Assembly: GCA_013288145.1 (NCBI GenBank)
Contig: JABDCJ010000031.1
Coordinates: 1 to 32,128, forward strand
Direction: 5' to 3'
DNA: 32,128 bases
Source of the DNA: Nitrososphaerota archaeon
GTDB lineage: Archaea; Thermoproteota; Nitrososphaeria; Nitrososphaerales; CADDZS01
Shown here: positions 1-7,406 of the stretch, piece after piece
Numbering within the stretch: position 1 is the first letter of the stretch
Layout: each line of letters opens with the position of its first letter
Program-made: the position numbers and the translations under genes
Notes under the pieces: model-generated
Seen by the model: only the letters and a program-made list of their open reading frames with translations
Databases searched by the model: none
Told to the model about the DNA's origin: nothing

Positions 1-815
1 TTCCAGGCTTCGAGTGTAGACGGATCCTCACTCATTATGGTGACATTGCTTAGGTAAATCCCGCGCTTTCCCGAAAGGTAGAACTTTATTGATATATCCG
101 TATCATCTGCAATTCGCTCGTTCGACCATTGTCCGACATCTCGGAGATCCTTCGTTCGAACCAGGGTAAAACCTCCCTGAGAGGAAAACGGTGCGTCAAT
201 GCGATACGCACCCATCTTCGACATTGTATCGCCGATGTCCTGCGACAAGGCGAATAGCTTCGTCACCTGGTTGTATTCTCTATTGTAATGGCCATACCTG
301 TATGAGACGAACGCTGCTCTGTCATGGCTCTCGAGGGCATCGATGCCTTTTGACAATACCTCAGGAGGGACAATCGAATCCGCGTCCAAGAGGAGAACGT
401 ATTCCCCAACAACACTCTCCATCGCCTTGTTTAACGCCCCACACTTGAAATTCTCCCTGGAAGGTCTCCTCGAGACAACAGCCCTAATTCCGGACGAGTT
501 TAGATCGCGAACCTTGCCTTCAATTATCCCCGCGGTCAGGTCGTTGGAGTCATCAGCGACAACAACTTGAAGCTTATGTTTGGGGTAGTCAATATGTTTT
601 ATAGCTTCGAGTGATCGCTCGATGACGAAACGCTCGTTGAAGGTTGCTATCAGAATCGAGACCATGGGAGAATAATCTAGTTTTACGTCATTTCTGCCCA
701 TGTCCCTTGGATATTTTATAGAGGAGAAGAGCAGAATGACCCAATAATACGAGACGACCAGCACTGGCGAACTTATTGCCAGCGTAACTAGCTCTACGAA
801 AAACCAGGTCTCCAT
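1..815 (-). CDS. Membrane-anchored family 2 glycosyltransferase, C-terminus missing
   Basis: Open from an ATG at 815 to the window edge (271 codons, no stop), so the C-terminal part lies outside. Residues about 8-31 form a hydrophobic anchor, followed by a GT-A domain. Visible motifs are SILIATFNE at the start of the fold, VVVADDSND, the DxD-type LLLDADS and ADDTDIS near the acceptor site. Known members of GT2 move a sugar from a nucleotide donor to a lipid or polysaccharide acceptor at the inner membrane face. A TATA-like box lies 24-30 bases upstream, supporting a leaderless ATG start. It diverges from the sugar-nucleotide genes that begin at 1010, so a role in building the same surface glycan is inferred; donor and acceptor are unknown. 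Confidence 0.9.
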   Translation of the reverse strand, partial: METWFFVELVTLAISSPVLVVSYYWVILLFSSIKYPRDMGRNDVKLDYSPMVSILIATFNERFVIERSLEAIKHIDYPKHKLQVVVADDSNDLTAGIIEGKVRDLNSSGIRAVVSRRPSRENFKCGALNKAMESVVGEYVLLLDADSIVPPEVLSKGIDALESHDRAAFVSYRYGHYNREYNQVTKLFALSQDIGDTMSKMGAYRIDAPFSSQGGFTLVRTKDLRDVGQWSNERIADDTDISIKFYLSGKRGIYLSNVTIMSEDPSTLEAW

Positions 816-838
816 GAGAACGTGATCCGCAGTTTTGG

Positions 839-845
839 TATAAAA
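839..845 (-). promoter_or_regulatory. TATA-like box of the glycosyltransferase gene
   Basis: TATAAAA read on the plus strand (TTTTATA on the coding strand), 24-30 bases before the ATG at 815, the spacing expected for an archaeal leaderless transcript. Confidence 0.5.
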
Positions 846-862
846 CGTCTTAAAACGTTATG

Positions 863-872
863 TAAATTTTTA
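863..872 (+). promoter_or_regulatory. Possible TATA-like box in the divergent region
   Basis: The AT-rich stretch TAAATTTTTA lies 26-35 bases upstream of an ATG at 898 and about 140 bases before the phosphatase gene. It could drive the plus-strand sugar genes with a long leader, or a leaderless 32-codon reading frame at 898-996. Confidence 0.3.
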
Positions 873-897
873 GCGGAGGCTTATAGAAGTGTGTTCC

Positions 898-996
898 ATG
901 AATTTTGGATTTAAGCGAAAGCTTGGTTGGCCGGGCGGGAGGAAGAATGAACCAGATAAACGTTCTAGCCGAGCTGCCGTTTGTCCATCTTCCTAG
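898..996 (+). CDS. Possible 32-residue leader peptide or small ORF
   Basis: ATG to TAG, encoding a basic peptide starting MNFGFKRKLGW and ending VCPSS. It ends 13 bases before the phosphatase start codon and has an AT-rich TATA-like element at the leaderless distance. No similarity is recognised and short frames occur by chance, so this is only a candidate. Confidence 0.18.
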   Translation: MNFGFKRKLGWPGGRKNEPDKRSSRAAVCPSS

Positions 997-1009
997 TTAA
1001 AGATCAAAC

Positions 1010-1606
1010 ATGTCCAAATCCTGGGGAGTTTTCCTCGATAGAGACGGCGTTTTGAACGAACTGGTATTCTACAATGATCAGGGTAGAGTTGGCAGCCCGA
1101 TGTCGTCAAAGCAACTCAGAGTGATGCCTCATGTAGGTGAAACCGTCAAGGGTCTTCGGGACTTGGGCGCAAAAGTCGTGGTTATTTCTAATCAGCCGGG
1201 TGTGGCAAAAAAACAGATCAGCCTTAACGAACTTCTGAGAATGAATCAGAAGATAAAGAAAGAGCTTGCGAAAAAAGACACCGAACTCGATGGGGAATAC
1301 TATTGCATGCACCACCCATCTGCGCTTATCAAAAAGTACAGGCAAGTTTGCAATTGCAGAAAGCCGAGCCCTGGACTCTTGCTGAAAGCTTCGAAAGATC
1401 TCGATATCGATCTCGAACGTTCATTCTTTGTAGGAGACTCCCTTGTCGATATAAAGGCGGGGAAGGCTGCGGGTGTCAAGACGATACTTGTAGGAACTAT
1501 GACCGATCTTTTGAACCGAGTCATTGAAGAAGAAAAAATATCACCCGATTACATGGTTGGAAAGTTTAGCGACGTAGTTCAGCTAATCTCCAGAGTAAAA
1601 TCCTGA
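1010..1606 (+). CDS. gmhB: HAD-IIIA phosphatase, heptose-1,7-bisphosphate phosphatase type (GmhB-like)
   Basis: 198 residues, the usual length for GmhB. HAD motif I is FLDRDG with nucleophile Asp10 and acid/base Asp12; motif II is Ser60 in VISNQPG; the GmhB-specific zinc loop is visible as Cys99, His101/His102, Cys114 and Cys116, followed by RKPSPG with Lys118; motif IV is GDSLVDIKAG with Asp143 and Asp147. The family removes the C7 phosphate from D-glycero-D-manno-heptose 1,7-bisphosphate; related enzymes act on histidinol phosphate. The gene sits 23 bases before an HddC-like nucleotidyltransferase and near a GmhA-like isomerase, which favours the heptose role. ATG start at 1010. Function is inferred from family and neighbours. 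Confidence 0.85.
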   Translation: MSKSWGVFLDRDGVLNELVFYNDQGRVGSPMSSKQLRVMPHVGETVKGLRDLGAKVVVISNQPGVAKKQISLNELLRMNQKIKKELAKKDTELDGEYYCMHHPSALIKKYRQVCNCRKPSPGLLLKASKDLDIDLERSFFVGDSLVDIKAGKAAGVKTILVGTMTDLLNRVIEEEKISPDYMVGKFSDVVQLISRVKS

Positions 1607-1629
1607 ATAGTATCAAGTGATATTCTGAA

Positions 1630-2340
1630 TTGCAGGCTGTGATTCTAGCCGGCGGACTCGGCACAAGGCTACATCCTCTGACCCTAGAAATTCCTAAACC
1701 AATGGTAAGGATTGCCGGGAGACCGTTTCTGGAATATCAGGTGTTACTATTGAAGAAAAACGGTTTCAAGAATTTCGTTTTGTGCGTCGGGTACAAGTCT
1801 GAAGTGATACGAGATTATTTCGGCGATGGCAGCAAGCTGGGAGTTTCTTTGATCTTCAGTAACGATGGACAGAATCAACGCGGACCAATCGGTGCGCTGA
1901 GAAATGCATCTGAACTTCTCGATTCAGAATTTATGGTTACTTACGGCGATTCCTTTCAGCGACTGGATTATCGCGGTTTTGAGGATCAGTTTCATTCATC
2001 CGGCAAATTGGGGCTGATGGCTGTCCTTGAAAATCGCAACAAGTATGGTAAGAGCGATATCGTCGTCAAGGATGGTCTAGTAAAAGTTTACGACAAGGTT
2101 CACCAGAGTCCGGAAATGTTGTGGATAAACTACGGCGCGTTCATCCTGCGAAAAGAGGCGCTCGAATTGGTTTCTCCTTTCGAGGAAGCAAGCGAAGAGC
2201 AATTCTTTCGTGAATTAATCAATAGAGAAGAGCTCGGAGCGTACTTTACTTACGATCGATTTTTCGAAATTGGTACAATTTACAGCCTGCGGGAGTTCGA
2301 GGATTATGTAGCCAAAAACCCCACGATCGTGCAGGATTAA
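1630..2340 (+). CDS. hddC: Sugar-1-phosphate nucleotidyltransferase (HddC-like)
   Basis: 236 residues starting at a TTG, 23 bases after the phosphatase, so probably one transcript. The Rossmann-like NTP transferase signature LAGGLGTRL is at residues 6-14, IPKPM at 21-25 supplies the conserved lysine, and YGDS at 105-108 contains the metal-binding Asp107. There is no left-handed beta-helix acyltransferase tail, as in HddC and RfbA-type enzymes. HddC joins GTP to D-glycero-alpha-D-manno-heptose 1-phosphate to give GDP-heptose; glucose- or mannose-1-phosphate transferases look similar. The flanking GmhB- and GmhA-like genes favour a heptose substrate, but specificity cannot be read from sequence alone. 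Confidence 0.8.
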   Translation: MQAVILAGGLGTRLHPLTLEIPKPMVRIAGRPFLEYQVLLLKKNGFKNFVLCVGYKSEVIRDYFGDGSKLGVSLIFSNDGQNQRGPIGALRNASELLDSEFMVTYGDSFQRLDYRGFEDQFHSSGKLGLMAVLENRNKYGKSDIVVKDGLVKVYDKVHQSPEMLWINYGAFILRKEALELVSPFEEASEEQFFRELINREELGAYFTYDRFFEIGTIYSLREFEDYVAKNPTIVQD

Positions 2341-2429
2341 AGCGCTCTTTTCGAGGCCGAAGCAACTTTCTTTGTACTTTGGTCAAATGCTTATCTAGCC
2401 AGCAAGAGCTGGCCAGTCAGCGAAAAGCT

Positions 2430-3113
2430 ATGGTCCAAATCTTCCTCGATACTGCATCTTTGAATGAGATTGAAGAGATTTCCAATTGGGGTATCATCGA
2501 TGGCGTAACTACAAACCAAAAAATCTTTCTTGCGGAGGGAGGAGTAGATTTTCGCAAACGTGTACTGGACATTTGTCAAATAGTGGATGGACCAATCAGC
2601 GTCGAGACGACCAAAAACAACGTTAGAGATCTTTTGGATGAAGCACGGGAATACGCCTCGTGGCACAAGAACATCGTCATAAAAGTAGCAATGTCCGGAG
2701 GCGGCGATGGCCTCAAGGTTGCAAGTCAACTTACGAAAGAAGGGATTCGTACTAACATGACGGTGATGATGACGTTCAACCAGCTCGTTCTGGCAACAAA
2801 AGCTGGCGCGACATATGTCTCCCTATTTTACAATAGATCCAAGGAAGCAGGCGAAGATCCAAATCAGATAATCCGGGACTACGCAGCGTTCGTAAAGGAT
2901 GGTGGATATATTTCTCGGCTAATCGTCGGCAGCATAAGGACTCCAGACGATGTTTCAACTGCGATTGCCTGCGGAGCGCACATCATGACGATACCGACCA
3001 AGATTTTGAAAGCCATGCCATTCAACAAGAGGACCGAGGAGACTATTGCCGAATTTGATCGCGCCTGGGTAGATTTTCTGGCAAAGAGCGTTCCCCAGAA
3101 AATCGCTCAATAA
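2430..3113 (+). CDS. tal: Short transaldolase / fructose-6-phosphate aldolase family (TalC/MipB type)
   Basis: I place the start at the ATG at 2430 (227 residues), because the family begins with the MxxFLDTA strand; the frame stays open upstream to 2379 but the extra residues look non-conserved. Landmarks are FLDTA with Asp7, GVTTNQ at 25-30 and the Schiff-base lysine at position 85 in NIVIKVAM, which falls at the same number as in the E. coli FSA enzyme. Transaldolases interconvert sedoheptulose 7-phosphate and fructose 6-phosphate with C3/C4 sugars. Beside GmhA/GmhB/HddC-like genes, it could balance the sedoheptulose 7-phosphate pool feeding heptose synthesis. Its stop overlaps that of the convergent isomerase gene by 7 bases. 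Confidence 0.85.
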   Translation: MVQIFLDTASLNEIEEISNWGIIDGVTTNQKIFLAEGGVDFRKRVLDICQIVDGPISVETTKNNVRDLLDEAREYASWHKNIVIKVAMSGGGDGLKVASQLTKEGIRTNMTVMMTFNQLVLATKAGATYVSLFYNRSKEAGEDPNQIIRDYAAFVKDGGYISRLIVGSIRTPDDVSTAIACGAHIMTIPTKILKAMPFNKRTEETIAEFDRAWVDFLAKSVPQKIAQ

Positions 3114-3715
3114 GCTCCTGCTTTCCTCGAGATATTCTCCCTAAGCTGCTCGCACATGAGGTGCGTTAGCACCAAATGCATTCCCTCGACATGAGGAGTG
3201 GAGTTTGCGGGGACAACGATACAAGAATCTGCCGCCGTTCTCAATAGTCCACCGTCAAACCCAGCTAGACCCACTACTTTTCCGCCATTGTCCTTGGCAT
3301 ACTTGACCGCCTTTAACAAATTCTGAGACCAAGGTCCTGCTTTGTCGCTTCCGGATCCACCGTGAACGCTGATCGCTACTAGGACATCTCTTTTTCTGAA
3401 GAAATTCCTGAGCTGCTCGGAATAGACGTCTCCCCAACCATTGTCGTTCGTCAGAGCACTAACAAGAGGTACGTTATCAACGAGGGCGAAGGCGCGAAAT
3501 TTTTTTTCCGCATTGTCTGAAACCCATTTGTTCAAGTCGCAAGCGAAGTGCGTTGCCGTCGAAGCAGATCCGCCGTTGCCTATGACGAAGATTTGCGCGT
3601 CGTTTCTCCAAGCCTCTAACAAAATTTCCATCGTTTTGTCGATAGCATCTCTGTCAACTTTTGTGGCGATTTCTGAAACTTCTTTGAGATATCCGTCTGT
3701 TCTTCCAGTGGTCAA
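3107..3715 (-). CDS. gmhA: SIS-domain phosphosugar isomerase, GmhA type
   Basis: 202 residues forming one SIS domain, close to the length of sedoheptulose-7-phosphate isomerase. The phosphate loop GNGGSAS is at 46-52, followed by THFACDL with His56 and Asp60 where GmhA has metal/catalytic residues, then the SVHGGSGS loop and a C-terminal EGMHLVLTH helix with the conserved histidines. GmhA converts sedoheptulose 7-phosphate to D-glycero-D-manno-heptose 7-phosphate. The start is TTG at 3715, with an AT-rich TATA-like element at about 3745-3752. It lies opposite to the rest of the cluster and converges on the transaldolase. Other SIS isomerases, such as DnaA-associated DiaA, are close relatives. 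Confidence 0.8.
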   Translation of the reverse strand: MTTGRTDGYLKEVSEIATKVDRDAIDKTMEILLEAWRNDAQIFVIGNGGSASTATHFACDLNKWVSDNAEKKFRAFALVDNVPLVSALTNDNGWGDVYSEQLRNFFRKRDVLVAISVHGGSGSDKAGPWSQNLLKAVKYAKDNGGKVVGLAGFDGGLLRTAADSCIVVPANSTPHVEGMHLVLTHLMCEQLRENISRKAGAY

Positions 3716-3872
3716 TTTGTCAAGCCCCCAACGCTCGAAATTTTGTTAATTAGCTTTCAAAACCATTCGGCAAGGCTTTACCTTTCTGGAAGTAATTCTG
3801 TTGCTATCCCGCAAATCCATTAAATATCATGAGAAGATCACGAATGAATTTGTATTTTGACGCTCGAGATAG

Positions 3873-3880
3873 GCTATACT
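3873..3880 (+). promoter_or_regulatory. TATA-like box of the epimerase pair
   Basis: GCTATACT lies 27-34 bases upstream of the TTG at 3907. This favours a leaderless start there over the internal GTG at 3940. Confidence 0.35.
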
Positions 3881-3906
3881 AGATTTCTCGTTTTCGGAAT
3901 TACGGT

Positions 3907-4887
3907 TTGCGTCTATTCCGATTGGTTGGTAAGAAGATAGTGAAAGCCCTCGTTACGGGCGGCATGGGATTTATCGGGAGCCACCTTGTTGACACTCTTC
4001 TTCACGAAGATTGGGAGGTTACGGTTATAGACAACCTTCTTACCGGCCGTAAAGAGAATCTGGCTCATCAGTCTCGAAACCAGAATTTGAGTATTGTTGA
4101 GGCAGACATTAGAGATGTGTCCGCCCTAAAGAAATTGACCCGCGGCTGCGATACAGTCTTTCACTTGGCGGCCCACGCGCTAATGCGAGTCAGCCTAACA
4201 GATAGAAGTGTTGACCTGGATTACAATCTTGTAGGCACAATTAACGTTCTCGAAGCAATGTTGGAAAACAAAGTTCCGGATTTTGTCTTTGCCTCTACCT
4301 CTGCTCTTTATGGGGAAGTTTCGGTAACTCCAACTCCAGAATCGTATTTTGGAACGCAGACATCGCTCTACGGAGCAGCCAAGCTAAGCGGCGAAGCTTT
4401 TGCGGAAGCGTACACTCAGTTGGCTGATTTGAAAATGTGGGCTTTCCGGTTCGGTACTGTTTTAGGAGAAAGATGCAGAAGGGGAGCAATTTGGGATTTT
4501 GTTGCCAAATTGTATGAAAATCCTAAGGAACTTGAAATCCTCGGAGATGGCAAGCAAAGGAAAGATTACCTCTATGTTCAGGATTGCGTCGATGGGATTC
4601 TCGCCGGATACAAGAAAGGCGCGCAAGGGAAATCAAACATCTTTAACATTGGACTTCAAGAGTTAACATCCGTAGATAGATTAGCAGATCTTGTAATTGA
4701 AGGGTTTGGGCTTTCCGGTGTTCGAAAAAAATACACCGGCGGATCAAGAGGATGGATAGGCGACAATCCAATAGTTCATCTCGATGTTTCTAAGCTAAAG
4801 TCACTTGGATGGAAGCCCCAGGTGTCAGCCGAACAAGCCATCAACCGAACAATTCAGTGGACGATTTCAAACAGATCAATAAAGTGA
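3907..4887 (+). CDS. NAD-dependent epimerase/dehydratase (extended SDR), first of two
   Basis: 326 residues from TTG 3907; a GTG at 3940 would give a 315-residue protein starting right at the Rossmann strand KALVTGG and is a serious alternative. The cofactor motif TGGMGFIGSH follows, then VIDNLLTGR, the catalytic STS and YGAAK (YxxxK) and a late GDGKQRKDYLYVQD substrate-binding stretch. This is the layout of UDP-glucose 4-epimerase and dTDP-glucose 4,6-dehydratase relatives, which alter the sugar while it is attached to a nucleotide. It is separated by only 7 bases from a second epimerase, so the two probably act in sequence on one nucleotide sugar. The substrate is unknown; heptose is possible from the neighbours. 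Confidence 0.85.
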   Translation: MRLFRLVGKKIVKALVTGGMGFIGSHLVDTLLHEDWEVTVIDNLLTGRKENLAHQSRNQNLSIVEADIRDVSALKKLTRGCDTVFHLAAHALMRVSLTDRSVDLDYNLVGTINVLEAMLENKVPDFVFASTSALYGEVSVTPTPESYFGTQTSLYGAAKLSGEAFAEAYTQLADLKMWAFRFGTVLGERCRRGAIWDFVAKLYENPKELEILGDGKQRKDYLYVQDCVDGILAGYKKGAQGKSNIFNIGLQELTSVDRLADLVIEGFGLSGVRKKYTGGSRGWIGDNPIVHLDVSKLKSLGWKPQVSAEQAINRTIQWTISNRSIK

Positions 4888-4894
4888 ATTAGAG

Positions 4895-5866
4895 TTGCAG
4901 GTTGCGATCACTGGCGGAGCCGGTTTTCTCGGCAGCCATCTCGCCAAGAAGCTTCTGGATGAGCAAAATAATGTTCGAATAATAGATAATTTCTCCACGG
5001 GGTCCACGCAAAATCTTGAAGATGTTGATGTCGAGACCGAGATTGTCCGCGGCGACCTAAAGGACCAAAGGTTCGCTCTCGATTCACTGAAAGGTGTTGA
5101 CGCCGTCTATCACTTCGCGGCGGAGGTTGGAAGCGTTCAATACCTTCATGGCTCGGCTTCAAGGGAACTTTTTGCGCTGCAAACCAACTTGCTGATAGAT
5201 ACAAATGTTCTCCGTGCATGCGTCGAAAACAGCGTAGGGACAATAATTTACGCATCTAGCGTCTCGGTCTACCCCAAGCATCTCCAGATGAGGCAAAGCG
5301 CTCCATTCAAAGAAGAGGATGCCGAAAAGTTTGTTGAACCTGAAGGTGGTTATGGATGGTCGAAGTACGTCGCGGAAAAGCAGCTGGAAATGATGTCCAA
5401 AGTTAAGGTCGGAATTGCAAGAATTTTTCATGCGTATGGCAAAAACATCTACTTGAAGCCGGACAAGAGTCAGGTAATCGGCTCATTGATGAGGAAATCG
5501 ATCAACTACCCCTCCGAAGACTTTGTAGTGTGGGGCGATGGCAGTCAGAAAAGGTGTTTTGTCTACATTGATGACGTAATCGATGCGATTTCCAGGATCC
5601 ACGATTATGTCTCAAAAAATTCTGCCCTTACCGTGAACGTTGGTTCTGTTGATGAAATAAGCGTCGCTCAACTCGCAGAGAAGATAATCGCTATTTCAGA
5701 GAAGGATATTCCGCTAACCTACGACGAGGCGCAACCCACTGGCGTACTTCAACGAGTTCCATCGCTTGATAAGATCGAGCGAATTCTGGGATGGAAGCCA
5801 ACGACACGGATAGATGAAGGACTCGAGATCACATACGAGTGGGCAAAAGAAAGGCTGGCGGCGTAG
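4895..5866 (+). CDS. NAD-dependent epimerase/dehydratase (extended SDR), second of two
   Basis: 323 residues from TTG 4895, 7 bases after the preceding epimerase stop. The N-terminus reads QVAITGGAGFLGSH, then IIDNFSTGS, a catalytic ASSVSVY and YGWSK (YxxxK), and VWGDGSQKRCFVYIDD in the substrate domain. The YGWSK motif and the GDGxQxR segment recall GDP-mannose 3,5-epimerase and GDP-sugar epimerases, but I cannot separate these from UDP-sugar 4-epimerases. It is paralogous to its upstream neighbour and probably co-transcribed with it, suggesting successive modification of a nucleotide-activated sugar. Confidence 0.85.
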   Translation: MQVAITGGAGFLGSHLAKKLLDEQNNVRIIDNFSTGSTQNLEDVDVETEIVRGDLKDQRFALDSLKGVDAVYHFAAEVGSVQYLHGSASRELFALQTNLLIDTNVLRACVENSVGTIIYASSVSVYPKHLQMRQSAPFKEEDAEKFVEPEGGYGWSKYVAEKQLEMMSKVKVGIARIFHAYGKNIYLKPDKSQVIGSLMRKSINYPSEDFVVWGDGSQKRCFVYIDDVIDAISRIHDYVSKNSALTVNVGSVDEISVAQLAEKIIAISEKDIPLTYDEAQPTGVLQRVPSLDKIERILGWKPTTRIDEGLEITYEWAKERLAA

Positions 5867-5944
5867 GAGATCTGTTTACTATTAGCTTTTCAAAATATCA
5901 TATTTTTAGAAATCAAGGAAAGGACTAACTGAGGCATTACCTTC

Positions 5945-6406
5945 TTGACCTTCGAGATCTTTGTTTCTAGAAACATCAAAGCAGATCGAGAATTTGTCTT
6001 CGACTGGTGGACGGACTTGTCACCCGATGACACAAAATTGGTAAAGCCGCTTAAGAGCAGAGAAATCCTCTCGCGGTCGCCAGAACGAATACTGCTTCGA
6101 GATGAAGAGCAGATTTACTTCAGGAAGATGCAATTTGATGTCGAGGTTACATTGCACAGACCAGAAATGTGGTCCTCTAATTACGAAGGAAAATCAGCTA
6201 CTGCCAGATCGGATTACAGGTTGCTAGCTGAAACTGATGGAACGACAACTCTGAATTATAGCACGAGAATTGAACCTCATGGATTCCTGACTTCGATATT
6301 CTCTCCTGTTGTAAAACCGTTCGTGAAGAAAGTCTTTGTTGGGGAGATGGATATTTTCATCCGAACCCTCGAAAGAGATTACACGAAACAGAAAATTGTC
6401 GATTAA
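5945..6406 (+). CDS. SRPBCC/START-like domain protein of unknown ligand
   Basis: 153 residues from TTG 5945, 78 bases after the epimerase stop. The pattern is that of a single polyketide-cyclase/START-type fold: an N-terminal strand MTFEIFVSRNIKA, then a helix with FVFDWWTDLSPDD, several strands and a long C-terminal amphipathic helix after FSPVVKPFVKKVF. Such proteins bind hydrophobic ligands or act as cyclases or chaperones. No catalytic residue or ligand can be deduced. It may be co-transcribed with the epimerases but no functional link is visible. Confidence 0.65.
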   Translation: MTFEIFVSRNIKADREFVFDWWTDLSPDDTKLVKPLKSREILSRSPERILLRDEEQIYFRKMQFDVEVTLHRPEMWSSNYEGKSATARSDYRLLAETDGTTTLNYSTRIEPHGFLTSIFSPVVKPFVKKVFVGEMDIFIRTLERDYTKQKIVD

Positions 6407-6447
6407 TTTTATTTCAAGAAGAACGGGGCGACATACTGAGACTAAAA

Positions 6448-6612
6448 CGGGCCCGGTGGGATTTGAACCCACGACCTACAGCTTTCTTCTGCAGAACGGA
6501 TAGGAGGATCGACGTAACTTCAATCGGCTACAACTCTGCCGCGCTATCCATGCAACGCCCGGGTCAACCTTGAGGATAAATTCAATTGAACCCTCGTCTG
6601 CGCTACGAGCCC
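6448..6612 (-). tRNA. tRNA-Arg(CCT) with three introns
   Basis: The 5' acceptor GGGCTCG (6612-6606) pairs with CGGGCCC (6455-6449) and the discriminator is G. D stem GCGC pairs with GCGC at 6544-6541; the T arm is GTGGG/TTCAAAT/CCCAC (6472-6456). Only 75 of 165 bases fit a mature tRNA. Removing 6553-6597 (45 nt, D loop), 6508-6535 (28 nt, after base 30) and 6484-6500 (17 nt, after base 37) gives D loop AGCATGGATA, a perfect anticodon stem GCAGC/GCTGT, the standard loop CTCCTAA with anticodon CCT at 6504-6502, and variable loop AGGTC. Introns 1 and 2 have bulge-helix-bulge splice sites with 4-bp central helices (GCGC/GCGT and CGGC/GTCG) and cuts after the second bulge base; intron 3 has one mismatch. 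CCA is not encoded. Confidence 0.85.
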
Positions 6613-6739
6613 TCGAGGAAATCGCTATCTCGAATTCCGATTTATTGTCATCGCTTCCCCGATTATTCTTTTAGAAATGTACCAATCAATTTTAATGTCA
6701 TATTCAGATAGGGTGCTCAACTTCGTGTAATTTTTACCG

Positions 6740-7372
6740 TTGTCTATTACCTCGCAGATCTTCAATTTTGCAGTCAGCTTAATGACGAAATCCGGATACG
6801 CCGGGGTTTTCGCCCTTATGGTGGCTGAAAGTGCTACCCTGCCTATTCCAAGCGAGATCGTTCTTCCGCTTGCGGGCTTTCTTGTTTTCCAAGGCCAGCT
6901 AAACTTTGTTGCCACTGTAATCGTTGCATCGATAGGCAGCCTCATTGGTACTCTGATCGACTATTCGATAGGTTACTATCTCGGCAGAGAGGCAATCCTG
7001 CGATATGGACGGGTGGTCAGATTGAACGAGAATCACCTGAAGACAACCGAAAGGTGGTTTGCAAAACACGGTGAAATGATTGTACTACTTGCCAGATTTG
7101 TTCCGCTTATCCGAACCCTCGTTGCGTTTCCCGCAGGAATCGCTGAGATGAAACTGTGGAAGTTCATTTCATTTTCAATAGTGGGAATCGTGATTTGGGA
7201 TGCGATTCTGATTTATCTCGGATATCTCTTCGGTGCAAACTACAACAGCATTATCAACACTCTAACCAGCCTGTTTACACCCATTGAAGTTGCCGCGGTT
7301 GTGATTGCCATTATCGCACTGGTTTGGTGGGTGAGGAAACCGGCGCCCCAGAAGAAGGAAACCGTTCCCTAG
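6740..7372 (+). CDS. DedA-family membrane protein (VTT/SNARE-associated domain)
   Basis: 210 residues from TTG 6740. Hydrophobic segments fall at about 18-55, 55-80, 135-165 and 180-205. Family marks include ESATLPIPSE near residue 30, YSIGYYLGREA near 75-85, ARFVPLIRTL near 115-125 and AGIAEMKLWKF after it. DedA proteins are membrane transporters or lipid scramblases; some members flip undecaprenyl phosphate or other polyprenyl lipid carriers. In this window a cis-prenyltransferase and glycosylation genes are present, so recycling of a polyprenyl carrier is a reasonable but unproven role. The short basic tail after the last segment is probably cytosolic. Confidence 0.85.
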   Translation: MSITSQIFNFAVSLMTKSGYAGVFALMVAESATLPIPSEIVLPLAGFLVFQGQLNFVATVIVASIGSLIGTLIDYSIGYYLGREAILRYGRVVRLNENHLKTTERWFAKHGEMIVLLARFVPLIRTLVAFPAGIAEMKLWKFISFSIVGIVIWDAILIYLGYLFGANYNSIINTLTSLFTPIEVAAVVIAIIALVWWVRKPAPQKKETVP

Positions 7373-7406
7373 ATTTGCCTGAATTCTAAAGTATTGGATT
7401 AAGTAC

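Noticed and set aside
6478..6540. Single-intron reading of the same tRNA with anticodon TGT (Thr)
   Set aside because: It leaves an A-G mismatch closing the anticodon stem and an unusual G at position 32; the two-intron reading gives a perfect stem and the canonical CTCCTAA loop.
6551..6565. CCCGGGC as the 5' acceptor strand of the tRNA at 6448-6612
   Set aside because: It cannot pair with the 3' strand CGGGCCC; the segment GGGCTCG at 6606-6612 pairs over all seven positions, which places this sequence inside a D-loop intron.
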